From Chloroflexota bacterium (GTDB lineage Bacteria; Chloroflexota; Anaerolineae; Anaerolineales; Villigracilaceae), in the NCBI GenBank assembly GCA_021824575.1, contig JAKAKJ010000023.1:1-64000 (forward strand): a DNA stretch of 64,000 bases. The letters are read 5' to 3'. Of this stretch, positions 8,564 to 16,936 are shown piece by piece. The stretch's first letter is position 1; every line of letters starts with the position of its first letter. Made by a program: the position numbers and the translations under genes. Below the pieces are notes generated by a model. The model worked only from the letters and a program-made list of their open reading frames with translations. It did no database searches and was not told the origin of the DNA.

Positions 8564-8821
8564 TTATTTCTCCGCGGGCACGACGTTCACACGCTTGCGG
8601 CCGCGCACTGTATCAAACATAACCACGCCATCCGCCGTAGCAAACAACGTATCATCTTTTCCAGCGCTAACATTCAAGCCCGGCTTGATCTTCGTCCCGC
8701 GCTGGCGGATCAGAATATTCCCAGACAACACAAACTGGCCTGCATAGCGCTTGACGCCCAAACGCTGGCCATTTGAGTCGCGACCGTTGCGGCTTGAACT
8801 GCCACCTTTTTTATGAGCCAT
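8564..8821 (-). CDS. rpmA: Ribosomal protein bL27
   Basis: This is an 85-residue large-subunit protein near the peptidyl-transferase centre. It begins [16 protein letters not shown] with the flexible N-terminal arm directly at the start, so no cleavable Firmicutes-type presequence is present. The core motif [25 protein letters not shown] fits the family in full. It lies 14 bases after rplU and 1 base before rpmE. An AGAGG element precedes the ATG. Confidence 0.97.
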   Translation of the reverse strand: MAHKKGGSSSRNGRDSNGQRLGVKRYAGQFVLSGNILIRQRGTKIKPGLNVSAGKDDTLFATADGVVMFDTVRGRKRVNVVPAEK

Positions 8822-8835
8822 TTCTACCTCTCACT

Positions 8836-9351
8836 TTACTTGCTCGACTTCTTAGCTGTCGAGGATTTCTTTTCTGTTGACTTCTTAGCCGGAGTCTTCT
8901 CCGCTTTTTTAGCAGGCGATTCTTTCGCGGCAGCCTTGGCAGGCTTCTCGGCCTTAGCCTTTGGTTCGGCCTCGAGCTTTTCTTCCTCCGCCTCGACAAC
9001 TGGCATCGGTTCAGCCTTATCAGCCTTACGGACTTCGCCGGGCTTGCCGATGAAATCCACCATCAGCCGCGTATACTGCTGACGATGTCCGCCGCGCACA
9101 CGAATGCGTTTCTTGGGGCTGTATTTGAATCGGAAGACTTTTTCGCCGCGGAAGTGATCCACGACGGTGGCCTTGACTTCGATGCCGCTCACGCTCGGAG
9201 TCCCGACCATGAACTCATCGCCATCTGCCATCAACAGCGCCTTCAAATCAACCTGAGCGCCTTCTTCATTGGACAGGCGATCCACTTCGATGGTCTGTCC
9301 TTCGACGGCTTTGTATTGCTTGCCGCCGCTTTCCACAATTGCGTATCTCAT
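8836..9351 (-). CDS. rplU: Ribosomal protein bL21 with a long Lys/Ala/Glu-rich tail
   Basis: Residues 1-103 are bL21 (MRYAIVESGGKQYKAVEGQ, then FKYSPKKRIRVRGGHRQQYT), a large-subunit protein that binds 23S rRNA. About 68 further residues form a low-complexity tail built of KAEKPAK, SPAKKAEKTPAKKS and similar pieces, ending KKSSK. The start is the ATG at 9351, with GGAGAG just upstream; an ATG five codons earlier lacks this spacing. It is the first gene of rplU-rpmA-rpmE, behind a consensus promoter and an untranslated leader of about 160 bases. Confidence 0.94.
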   Translation of the reverse strand: MRYAIVESGGKQYKAVEGQTIEVDRLSNEEGAQVDLKALLMADGDEFMVGTPSVSGIEVKATVVDHFRGEKVFRFKYSPKKRIRVRGGHRQQYTRLMVDFIGKPGEVRKADKAEPMPVVEAEEEKLEAEPKAKAEKPAKAAAKESPAKKAEKTPAKKSTEKKSSTAKKSSK

Positions 9352-9390
9352 TTTCTCTCCAGTCATTCACTTCGCCGCGTGGCCCGCGGG

Positions 9391-9412
9391 TCCTTCGACT
9401 TCGCTCAGGATA
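9391..9412. repeat. TTCGACTTCGCTCAGGATA-type repeat
   Basis: TCCTTCGACTTCGCTCAGGA lies in the rplU leader. The same kind of sequence (CTGAGCGAAG and TCGAAGGA) occurs in the repeat at 59806-59882, suggesting one dispersed family. Confidence 0.45.
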
Positions 9413-9519
9413 CCCTCGCCTGCCATCGGGGAAGCTGGGATCTTCGCGCTGGCAAAACACCAGCATCCTTGACAAACAACCGCCCCGGCATTCTTTCCGC
9501 CAGGGCAGAAGCGGACGGT

Positions 9520-9548
9520 ATTATAACGGCTGGGGTATTCTGTGTCAA
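9520..9548 (-). promoter_or_regulatory. Consensus promoter of rplU-rpmA-rpmE
   Basis: On the minus strand a perfect TTGACA (9543-9548) and a perfect TATAAT (9520-9525) are 17 bases apart. The predicted start near 9513 leaves a leader of about 160 bases before rplU. The leader holds a GCTGG/CCAGC hairpin (9448-9464) and a repeat fragment. Confidence 0.85.
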
Positions 9549-9629
9549 CGGCAAAAGCGAAATTGCAGCCAAAATCACCCCGATGAAATGCAAGCGCCGC
9601 GCATTTTATATTCCCAAATGATTTTCTTG

Positions 9630-9658
9630 TTGACAAATCCCCCTGCATCCGCTAATCT
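9630..9658 (+). promoter_or_regulatory. Promoter of the degenerate helicase gene
   Basis: TTGACA (9630-9635) and TAATCT (9653-9658) are 17 bases apart. The -10 box ends 6 bases before the GTG start codon at 9665, so the mRNA should be leaderless. Confidence 0.65.
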
Positions 9659-9664
9659 TGACGT

Positions 9665-11794
9665 GTGACCCGCATCACTCTGACCTCGCATCAGCTCGCC
9701 GTTATCGAAGCCGACCCAACCTCGAAGCTTTTTCTCGCGGGTCCCGCGGGCGCAGGCAAATCCACCGTCGGCGTTGAACGCTTGAAATATTTGCTGGCTT
9801 CGGGAATCTCTGGAGATTCGATTCTCATCCTCGCGCCGCAGCGGACTCTGCAAGAACCTTATCTCGAAATCATTCAATCACCTGAACGCAGCGCGGGCGG
9901 CGAAGCGACTCCCGCCACGGTCGGCGGTTTGGCGCGGCGCATGGTGGATTTGTTCTGGCCGCTCGCCGCGGAGGAAGCGGGCTTCGCCCATCCCGATCGT
10001 CCGCCCGTTTTTCTGACGCTCGAAACCGCGCAATACCACATGGCGCACATCGTCCGGCCTTTGCTCGATCAGGGTTATTTCGAGTCTGTGACGATTGACC
10101 GCAATCGTCTGTATTCCCAAATTCTCGACAACTTGAATAAATCCGCGGCGGTTGGATTCTCATTTACCGAAATCGGTTCGCGGCTTGACTCGGCCTGGGT
10201 TGGCGATCCGGGCCAGCGCCGAATTTACACCGACGCACAAGACTGCGCCACGCGCTTCCGCGAATTCTGTCTGCAAAACAACCTGCTCGATTTCTCACTG
10301 CAGCTCGAAATTTTTCTGAACCATCTTTGGCCGAATCCGCTCGTGCGCGATTATCTTGTCAAAACATACAGCCACTTGATTTACGACAACGTTGAAGAAG
10401 ATGTTCCCCGCGCTCACGATCTGATGCGTGAATGGCTGCCGCAACTTGACTCGGCTTTATTGATCTACGATGAAGCCGCTGGCTATCGCCGTTTTCTCGG
10501 CGCGGACATTGACACCGCCTTCGCTCTGCGCGAACTTTGTGATGAGCAAAGGCGGTTTGACGAATCGTTCGTCATGTCAGAGGGGATTGCATATCTTGCG
10601 GACTCGCTGGCTGATGCAATTTTCCCTATCCCTTCTCCCCTTTCCGCTGAAAGGGCTAAAGAACAGGGGATAAGGGAATCAACGCTATCCATCATCACGT
10701 CCCCCTTCTATCCCGAATTACTCGACTCCATCATTAGCCAAATCGAACATCTAATCAACAAGGATCGAATATCAGCTTCCGATATTGTCATCCTCGCGCC
10801 CTATCTTTCCGACGCGCTGCGCTTTGCCATCACGAGCCGACTCGAGGCGCGCGGCATTCCATGGAGAACGCATCGTCCGTCGCGCTCACTGCACGACGAA
10901 CCCGCCTCGCAAACTTTGTTGACTCTCGCCGCGCTGGCGCATCCGCATTGGAATGTGCGTCCATCCAAATTCGACGTCGCCTACGCGCTCAAGCTCGCCC
11001 TCGACATGGACTTGGTGCGCGCACAGTTATTGGCCGAGATCATTTATCGCACAAAAGATTTCACGCTTTCATCCTTCGATGAAATCAATCCCGAAAAACA
11101 GGAACGCATCACATTTAATTTCGGCAATCGCTATTCGACTCTTCGCGATTGGATTTTGAATTATCGCGAAGAGTCGCCTTTGCCATTGGATCATTTCCTG
11201 CGCCGCTTCTTTGGCGAGATTCTGTCTCAGCCGGGATTCGGATTCCATCGCAACCTCGACGCGGCGCGCGTCGCCGCCAGTCTGATCGAGTCGGTGCGGA
11301 AATTCCGTCTGGCGATGGAGCCTTCTTTCGTCAATCTCGATCATCCTGATTTCGATTTCGGACGTGAATATATCGCCATGCTTCAAGATGGCGTCATCGC
11401 CGCGCAATATTTGGAATCGTGGAAAACAGAAAACGAAGAATCCGTTTTGGTTGCGCCCGCTTACACATTTCTGATGATGAACCGTCCCGTGACCGTTCAG
11501 TTCTGGCTCGACGTTGGCTCGAGCGGATGGTACGAGCGTCTCGACCAGCCGTTGACACATACGCAGGTGCTCAGCCGCGAATGGCCCATTGGCCGTCCGT
11601 GGACATTTGCCGACGAAGAGCAGACCAACCAGCAAACGATGGCGCGTCTAGTTTCGGGATTGCTACATCGCTGCCGCGAGAAACTTTATCTCGGCATCAG
11701 CAACTTGGGCGAAAGCGGATTCGAGCAGCGAGGAGAATTGTTGAGAGCGTTTCAACGAGTGTTGCAAGAAGGAACCACAGATGAACGCGGATAA
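9665..11794 (+). CDS. UvrD/AddB-like helicase superfamily protein with degenerate motifs
   Basis: The 709-residue protein starts with an intact Walker A (LAGPAGAGKSTVG, about residues 24-36) and keeps an SF1A layout. Motif II, usually DExxD, appears as IYDNVEEDVP near residue 240, and the motif VI region is LLHRCREKLYLGIS without the usual Arg pair. This is the pattern of a partner subunit such as AddB, RecC or AdnA. No nuclease domain is visible. Residues encoded at 10620-10683 come from an in-frame CCC/GGG palindrome. The last residues and TAA stop (11778-11794) are encoded by the CCACAGATGAAC repeat. The GTG start lies at the predicted transcription start. It probably works with the helicase at 12740 and the nuclease at 21312; that partnership is inference. 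Confidence 0.72.
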   Translation: MTRITLTSHQLAVIEADPTSKLFLAGPAGAGKSTVGVERLKYLLASGISGDSILILAPQRTLQEPYLEIIQSPERSAGGEATPATVGGLARRMVDLFWPLAAEEAGFAHPDRPPVFLTLETAQYHMAHIVRPLLDQGYFESVTIDRNRLYSQILDNLNKSAAVGFSFTEIGSRLDSAWVGDPGQRRIYTDAQDCATRFREFCLQNNLLDFSLQLEIFLNHLWPNPLVRDYLVKTYSHLIYDNVEEDVPRAHDLMREWLPQLDSALLIYDEAAGYRRFLGADIDTAFALRELCDEQRRFDESFVMSEGIAYLADSLADAIFPIPSPLSAERAKEQGIRESTLSIITSPFYPELLDSIISQIEHLINKDRISASDIVILAPYLSDALRFAITSRLEARGIPWRTHRPSRSLHDEPASQTLLTLAALAHPHWNVRPSKFDVAYALKLALDMDLVRAQLLAEIIYRTKDFTLSSFDEINPEKQERITFNFGNRYSTLRDWILNYREESPLPLDHFLRRFFGEILSQPGFGFHRNLDAARVAASLIESVRKFRLAMEPSFVNLDHPDFDFGREYIAMLQDGVIAAQYLESWKTENEESVLVAPAYTFLMMNRPVTVQFWLDVGSSGWYERLDQPLTHTQVLSREWPIGRPWTFADEEQTNQQTMARLVSGLLHRCREKLYLGISNLGESGFEQRGELLRAFQRVLQEGTTDERG

Positions 11795-11804
11795 ACGCGG
11801 ATTT
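11778..11804 (+). repeat. CCACAGATGAAC-type repeat at a gene end
   Basis: ACCACAGATGAACGCGGATA repeats the sequence seen at 41992-42050. It encodes the C-terminus and the TAA stop of the preceding helicase-like gene. Confidence 0.7.
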
Positions 11805-11854
11805 CAAGCGCGCATTTCCCCTCTCCATTTAGAAAACGGAACAGGATAAGGTTC

Positions 11855-12613
11855 GTGAAAACAATAAAGCAAAACACGGCCCCGCATCTTTATGTTAAGG
11901 CCTGGCAAATAGTATCGGACAAATCAGTCTGGATATTTGTCATTATCTTGCAAATCCTCTATTCAACGTTGACACAAATTACGCCGAAAGTCCAATGGGC
12001 TTCTTTCCTGCTGGTTCCAATTTGGTTAGCGATATTAGAGTCTGGATTAATCGATGCTGTTGTTCGGTTGGCAAACCACGAGAAAATTACCTATAAAGAT
12101 ATATGGCTTGCCATAAAAGAAAATTGGCTTAAACTCTTGGCCGTCTACTATGCATCTATCATCATTGTCATGTTGCCGCTTGTCTTTATCATTTGTGTTT
12201 CACTAGTATTCTTTTCAAAGACCCCAACATCAATTGCGTCTATTATCCTAGAAACCATATTTGCATGCCTTTTGTTTACATGGTTTGGAATTTTTTATGT
12301 AGCATCCCGCGTTGTAGTCATCCAGAGAGAAGGGATAAAAGAAGCGATACGCAAAGGAGTAAGAATATTCACAGTCAATCTTATTGAATATTTCGCCATA
12401 ACTATTCTTTATGTCGCCTCTGCAGGAATCGTTGGGAGCATAATCATATTTGCGCCGAATTTCTACTCAAATATCTCGGCCAAGGCGGAAATCCAAACTG
12501 CATGGAAAATTGTCATATTGATTTTCATATGGGTCATTAGCATTCCTATCTCTATGTGGGCATCGTCCATTTTCACTCTTACTTTTCTAAAACGCACCAA
12601 CTCGGACACTTGA
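11855..12613 (+). CDS. Integral membrane protein of unknown function, AT-rich
   Basis: The 252 residues contain about six hydrophobic segments, starting near residues 28-45 and ending with IVILIFIWVISIPISMW. The loop segments ending in VIQREGIKEAIRKGVRIF resemble membrane proteins with repeated DUF-type helical bundles, but I do not recognise the family. Codon use is clearly more AT-rich than in both helicase genes beside it, suggesting separate acquisition. The start is GTG at 11855 with AAGG upstream; no earlier ATG fits. Confidence 0.7.
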   Translation: MKTIKQNTAPHLYVKAWQIVSDKSVWIFVIILQILYSTLTQITPKVQWASFLLVPIWLAILESGLIDAVVRLANHEKITYKDIWLAIKENWLKLLAVYYASIIIVMLPLVFIICVSLVFFSKTPTSIASIILETIFACLLFTWFGIFYVASRVVVIQREGIKEAIRKGVRIFTVNLIEYFAITILYVASAGIVGSIIIFAPNFYSNISAKAEIQTAWKIVILIFIWVISIPISMWASSIFTLTFLKRTNSDT

Positions 12614-12659
12614 TATTTGACACATGACACTTCTCTTCACTCCTCGCCCTTCTTTGCCT

Positions 12660-12725
12660 TCGGCGACAACGGACTATAGACTACAGACCGCCGTCTGTCG
12701 TCCGTCGTCTATGGTCTGTCGTCCC
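12660..12725. repeat. GGACTATAGACTACAGAC-type palindromic repeat
   Basis: ACTATAGACTACAGAC is followed by inverted copies GTCTGTCGTCCGTCGTC and TATGGTCTGTCGTC. The element fills the space before the helicase gene at 12740, which has no visible Shine-Dalgarno. Confidence 0.6.
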
Positions 12726-12739
12726 TCAAACAATAAATC

Positions 12740-15010
12740 ATGACCTTCACGCCTCGCCCTTCCCAAACAGAAATTTTGAAATACACAGGCGGCACGCTTG
12801 GCATCTCGGCTGTGCCAGGCTCGGGCAAGACGCACACGCTCTCTGCTCTCGCCGCGCAAATCATTTCGAGCGGCCAGCTCGAACGCGATCAGGAAGTGCT
12901 CATCGTCACGCTGGTCAACTCGGCGGTGGACAATTTCTCGGCGCGCATCGGCGAATTCATCCAAGCGCGCGGACTCATTCCTCAACTCGGCTATCGCGTC
13001 CGCACCTTGCATGGATTGGCGCACGACATCGTCCGTGAGAATCCACCGCTGGTGGGTCTCGACAAAAAATTTTCCATCGTGGACGAAACCGCTTCATCGT
13101 CCATGATTGCGGATGCGGCGCGCGCCTGGGTTCAAACGCATCCCGATTTTCTCGATCAATACATCTCGCCGTCGCTCGACGATTATCAGACTCGCCGCGT
13201 GCGCGACAAGGATTGGCCCGACTTAATCGAGTCGATTGCGTCGAGCTTTATTCGATCCGCCAAAGACAGACGACTCACGCCGGATAAACTCCGCTTCGCC
13301 CTCTACCGTCAACCGGCCCCCCTTTTGTTGGCTAACATGGGGCTGGATGTTTATTCCGATTACCAGCGCGCCCTCGCTTATCGCGGCGCGGTGGACTTTG
13401 ACGATTTGATTCGACTCGCGTATGAGATGTTGAATACCTCCGATGAACTTCTCGAGCGACTGCGTTATCGCTGGCCCTTCATCCTCGAAGACGAAGCACA
13501 AGACTCATCGCAGTTACAGGAAGATATTTTGAGATTGCTTTCAGGTGAATCCCCCTCTCCCAATGGGAGAGGGGCTGGCAATTGGGTTCGCGTCGGCGAT
13601 CCAAATCAAGCCATCTTTGAAACCTTCACCACCGCTGATCCAAGATTGCTCAAACAATTTAGAGAAAGCGCTGATCAATCTCTTGACTTACCGAATTCGG
13701 GACGAAGCCAACAATCCATCATCAATCTCGCCAATTATCTAATTGATTGGACGATGACCGAGCATCCCATCCCCGAAGCGCGCGATGCGTTGTCGCCGCC
13801 ATATATTCAGCCGACTCCGAAAGGTGATCCGCAGCCAAATCCGCCCGATGATCCAAGTGGGATAAAGTTATTGAGCAACAAATACAATCCCGATCAAGAA
13901 ATCGAAGCGGTGGTTAAATCCATCGAGAATTGGATTCCTGACCACAAAGATTCGACGATCGCGGTGCTAACATCAACCAACGATCACGCTGCGCGTGTCG
14001 CGGAAGAATTGAAAAAACACAAAATCGAATATCGCGAGTTATTACGAAGCACCTCGCCCACGCGCGCCGCGGCTGGGGCGTTGAGTTATGTTCTGGGTTA
14101 CCTTGCCGCGCCTGATTCCGCGTCGAAGCTGGCACAGGCGTATAAAGTCTGGCGACGCGATTGGCGCGAAGATGAAGAACATGAGCCGCTAGTCGAACAA
14201 GTTACAAGTTTGATTCGCAAGTTCAAGAATGTGGAGGAATATCTCGCACCTCTTATTCCCTCGTCCCCTAACCCCTTTCAAGGGATAAAGGGAGAAGGGA
14301 TAGGGGAAGATAAAACCGATGAAATCATCGCCGAATTGAATTCTTTCCGCGAAGTTGTCCTCCGCTGGCATGGCGCGACCGTCCTGCCCATTGACCAATT
14401 GATCCTCACGTTATCGCAAGATATTTTTACATCGCCCACTGATTTGGCATTGGCGCATAAACTTGCCCTGGTGCTTCGACAAGTCGCGGACGAAAATCCG
14501 CAGTGGCGCTTGCCAGAGCTGACTCCGAGCTTGCATGAGATCGCGCGCAACGAACGGCGCTTCGTCGGTTTTTCGTCGGACGACGCCGGTTTCAATCCCA
14601 GTGATTACAAAGGTATCGTTGTGGTTTCGACGGTTCATAAAGCCAAAGGCCTGGAATGGGACCGCGTGTATCTGATGTCGGTGAATAATTACGATTATCC
14701 ATCGAACCAACCCAACGACCGCTTCATCTCGGAGCGCTGGTTCGTGCGCGATAGTTTGAATCTCGAAGCCGAAGCGCTGGCGCAATTGACCGCCGCGATT
14801 TCAACCAGTGAATATGATTATTACGAAGAAGGTTCTGCCACACGGCGCGCACGATTGGATTACGTCCGCGAGCGTTTAAGATTGTTTTTTGTTGGAATCA
14901 CGCGCGCGCGCAAAGAATTGATCGTCACCTGGAACACGGGCCGCAGAGGCGATGCCACGCCGTCGCTTCCATTTGCTGCGTTGATGGGCTGGTGGGAGAA
15001 ACATCTATGA
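12740..15010 (+). CDS. UvrD/PcrA-type superfamily 1 DNA helicase
   Basis: The 756-residue protein keeps all SF1A motifs: I (SAVPGSGKTHTL, about residue 27), II (LEDEAQDSSQ), III (VGDPNQAIF), V (STVHKAKGLEWDRVYL) and VI (FFVGITRARKEL). It should be an active 3'-5' translocase. The C-terminus stops shortly after motif VI, without the nuclease domain found in AddA or RecB. Two in-frame CCC/GGG palindromes (13552-13574 and about 14255-14316) insert Pro/Gly-rich stretches between motifs. It follows the degenerate helicase after one membrane-protein gene on the same strand, so the pair may form a RecBC/AddAB/AdnAB-like motor. The Shine-Dalgarno is not visible. Confidence 0.88.
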   Translation: MTFTPRPSQTEILKYTGGTLGISAVPGSGKTHTLSALAAQIISSGQLERDQEVLIVTLVNSAVDNFSARIGEFIQARGLIPQLGYRVRTLHGLAHDIVRENPPLVGLDKKFSIVDETASSSMIADAARAWVQTHPDFLDQYISPSLDDYQTRRVRDKDWPDLIESIASSFIRSAKDRRLTPDKLRFALYRQPAPLLLANMGLDVYSDYQRALAYRGAVDFDDLIRLAYEMLNTSDELLERLRYRWPFILEDEAQDSSQLQEDILRLLSGESPSPNGRGAGNWVRVGDPNQAIFETFTTADPRLLKQFRESADQSLDLPNSGRSQQSIINLANYLIDWTMTEHPIPEARDALSPPYIQPTPKGDPQPNPPDDPSGIKLLSNKYNPDQEIEAVVKSIENWIPDHKDSTIAVLTSTNDHAARVAEELKKHKIEYRELLRSTSPTRAAAGALSYVLGYLAAPDSASKLAQAYKVWRRDWREDEEHEPLVEQVTSLIRKFKNVEEYLAPLIPSSPNPFQGIKGEGIGEDKTDEIIAELNSFREVVLRWHGATVLPIDQLILTLSQDIFTSPTDLALAHKLALVLRQVADENPQWRLPELTPSLHEIARNERRFVGFSSDDAGFNPSDYKGIVVVSTVHKAKGLEWDRVYLMSVNNYDYPSNQPNDRFISERWFVRDSLNLEAEALAQLTAAISTSEYDYYEEGSATRRARLDYVRERLRLFFVGITRARKELIVTWNTGRRGDATPSLPFAALMGWWEKHL
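13552..13574. repeat. Palindrome inside the helicase reading frame
   Basis: CCCCTCTCCC (13552-13561), a 3-base loop, and GGGAGAGGGG (13565-13574) form a perfect 10-bp inverted repeat. It sits in frame and encodes the segment PSPNGRGAG. The intergenic element at 46924-46947 has the same stem. Confidence 0.8.
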
Positions 15011-15028
15011 TTCTGCGAGGAGGGCGCT

Positions 15029-15122
15029 TTTCCCGACGAAGCAGTCTCGCTGCACATGCAAATGATTGTTTGAAAGTAAGACGGGATTGCTTCGCTGCAA
15101 AAAGCGCGGCTCGCAACGACAT
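15029..15122. repeat. GTCATTGCGAG-type repeat
   Basis: CGAAGCAGTCTCGCTGC at the left, and GGATTGCTTCGCTGC with GGCTCGCAACGACAT at the right, form an imperfect inverted repeat between the helicase and GIY-YIG genes. A full-length relative is at 36187-36295. Confidence 0.65.
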
Positions 15123-15138
15123 ACGATAAAATGAAATT

Positions 15139-15429
15139 ATGGGCGACAAACAATATTGCGTTTACATCATGACAAATGCTCACAACCGCGTTTTATATAC
15201 GGGTGTTACCAATAACTTGAAGCGCCGCGCGTACGAACATAGATCAGGATTGGGCGGAAACTTTACAAAAAGATACAACGTGACCAAACTGGTTTATTAT
15301 GAATATGGCTCAAGCGTCAATTCAGCACTTCTCAGAGAAAAACAAATCAAAAGCGGTTCACGGCAAAAGAAGATTGACCTGATAAACAGCATCAATCCAA
15401 CTTGGAAAGATTTGTACGACGAAATCTGA
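15139..15429 (+). CDS. GIY-YIG domain protein (UPF0213/YhbQ type)
   Basis: This is a 96-residue single-domain protein. It has the GIY-YIG signature as CVYIMTNAHNRVLYTGVTNNL, the catalytic Arg in KRRAYEH, and the C-terminal REKQIKSGSRQKKIDLI typical of small stand-alone members. The family cleaves or binds nucleic acid, but the role of these small proteins is poorly known. In this lineage such genes often sit beside repeats, and here one lies just upstream. A GATAAA stretch ends about 7 bases before the ATG and may be the -10 box. Confidence 0.85.
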   Translation: MGDKQYCVYIMTNAHNRVLYTGVTNNLKRRAYEHRSGLGGNFTKRYNVTKLVYYEYGSSVNSALLREKQIKSGSRQKKIDLINSINPTWKDLYDEI

Positions 15430-15438
15430 AATTAATTT

Positions 15439-15855
15439 TCATTTCACCCGCGTCAGCACAATAACCGGAATCTTGCGCGTGGTCTTTTTCCGATAATCAT
15501 CAAAGCCAGGCATCATCTCGACCATCTTGTTATACAGGCGCGTCCGCTCCGGTTCTTCAACCACGGTCGCATGAACATGGAACGTTTCCGTCCCTACTTC
15601 TATCGTAACATGCGGATTGGCAACAAGGTTGTAATACCAATCGGGATTCGTCGGCGCTCCGCCTTTGGATGCAATCACTACATACCGATCACCATCCCTG
15701 ACATAAGCCACCGGGTTGATACGTTCCTTTCCACTTTTCGCTCCTTTGTTATGCAAAAGAAGCAATGTTCTACCTTCAAACGGCCCGCCGACCTTTCCGC
15801 CGTTGGCTCGAAACTCATCAATGATCTTCCTGTTTCGTTCGTTTGCTTCACTCAT
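15439..15855 (-). CDS. Deazaflavin (F420)-dependent nitroreductase-family protein
   Basis: The 138-residue protein has the split-barrel pattern of the DDN/F420-dependent nitroreductase family: GGPFEGRTLLLLHNKGAKSG near residues 22-42, then NPVAYVRDGDRYVVIASKGG, PDWYYNLVANPHVTIEVG and the terminal IPVIVLTR. Family members use reduced F420 to reduce quinones, nitro compounds or enones. A GGAG lies before the ATG. With the F420/NADP-type protein at 18381-19028 it suggests F420 use, which is inference. Confidence 0.85.
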   Translation of the reverse strand: MSEANERNRKIIDEFRANGGKVGGPFEGRTLLLLHNKGAKSGKERINPVAYVRDGDRYVVIASKGGAPTNPDWYYNLVANPHVTIEVGTETFHVHATVVEEPERTRLYNKMVEMMPGFDDYRKKTTRKIPVIVLTRVK

Positions 15856-15969
15856 TTACATCTCCATATCAAATACAAATTCACGATGCCAGCAAAGCAT
15901 GAATTCTTACCAATCTGTCGTGCGCGGTGGATAATGGCTTGAAAATATCATCCAGCGAACATTCGATAA

Positions 15970-15975
15970 TATAAT
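15970..15975 (+). promoter_or_regulatory. -10 box of the EamA gene, leaderless
   Basis: TATAAT ends 7 bases before the ATG at 15983. No ribosome binding site is present. An ATG at 15974 falls inside the box and is unlikely to be transcribed. Confidence 0.55.
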
Positions 15976-15982
15976 GGATGCC

Positions 15983-16936
15983 ATGAAAACAAAGCCGCGC
16001 ATCACAGCCATTCTCCAAGCGTCGCTTGTTACGTTTCTTTGGTCCACTTCGTGGGTGCTGATCAAGATCGGCTTGCACGACAATCTGCCCGCCATCACGT
16101 TCGCGGGATTGCGTTACATGCTGGCTTTTGCATGTCTCGTGCCGTTCGTATTCTTCAACCCGCTGGAGCGCGCTGAACTGATGAAGCTCTCGCTCCGAGA
16201 TTGGGGGACGCTTGCCTTGCTCGGCGTGGTAACTTACACATGGGCGCAAAGTGCCCAATTCCTGAGCCTGGTTTATTTGCCCGCCGCGATGGTCAGCCTC
16301 GTCTTGAATCTGACGCCGCTCTTCGTCAGTTTTTCGGGGATTGGATTTCTAAACGAGCATCCGGCGCCTCTGCAATGGGTCGGCGTGGCATTGACCGTCA
16401 TCGGCGTTGGATTTTATTTCCTGCCGGTTGCGATTCCACAAGCGCAGATGACTGGAATCTTGATCACGCTCTCGTGCCTGGCAGGAAATGTTCTCGCTTC
16501 CCTCCTTGGACGCGGGGTGAATCGCGATAGTTTGCATTCGCCCCTGCTGATCACTTTCGTCAGCATGGGAATCGGTTCTGTATTGATGCTGACGATTGGC
16601 ATCGCGACGCAGGGCATCGGAGAATTGAGCTGGCAGGATTGGGCGATCATCGCCTGGCTTGCAGCAGTCAATACCGCATTGGCTTTCACGATTTGGAATC
16701 AAACGCTGCGGACTCTGACCGCGGCCGAATCGAGCATTATCAACAGCCTGATGATGCCGCAAATCGCGATCCTGGCACTTGTCTTTCTGGGCGAGACGTT
16801 GACCGCAAAAGAAATCATCGGCCTGGTTTTGGTCAGCGCAGGCGTGATCGCCGCACAGTTGAAACGTCAACGCGTGCTGGCACAAGTTCAACAGGAAGCC
16901 GAAACATCCCGCGGCATTGAATTGCGCCATGAATAA
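15983..16936 (+). CDS. EamA/DMT-family transporter
   Basis: The 317-residue integral membrane protein has ten predicted transmembrane segments in two EamA repeats (first FLWSTSWVLIKIGL near residue 15, second near residue 160). Family members export amino acids, metabolites or drugs; the substrate is not predictable. The start at 15983 is chosen because the -10 box places transcription initiation there. Its last 8 bases overlap the ROK kinase start, so the two are likely co-transcribed. Confidence 0.9.
   Translation: MKTKPRITAILQASLVTFLWSTSWVLIKIGLHDNLPAITFAGLRYMLAFACLVPFVFFNPLERAELMKLSLRDWGTLALLGVVTYTWAQSAQFLSLVYLPAAMVSLVLNLTPLFVSFSGIGFLNEHPAPLQWVGVALTVIGVGFYFLPVAIPQAQMTGILITLSCLAGNVLASLLGRGVNRDSLHSPLLITFVSMGIGSVLMLTIGIATQGIGELSWQDWAIIAWLAAVNTALAFTIWNQTLRTLTAAESSIINSLMMPQIAILALVFLGETLTAKEIIGLVLVSAGVIAAQLKRQRVLAQVQQEAETSRGIELRHE

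Noticed and set aside
15139-15429. Homing endonuclease or mobile intron around the GIY-YIG gene
   Set aside because: The protein is a small stand-alone UPF0213-type domain, and no split gene or intron structure surrounds it.
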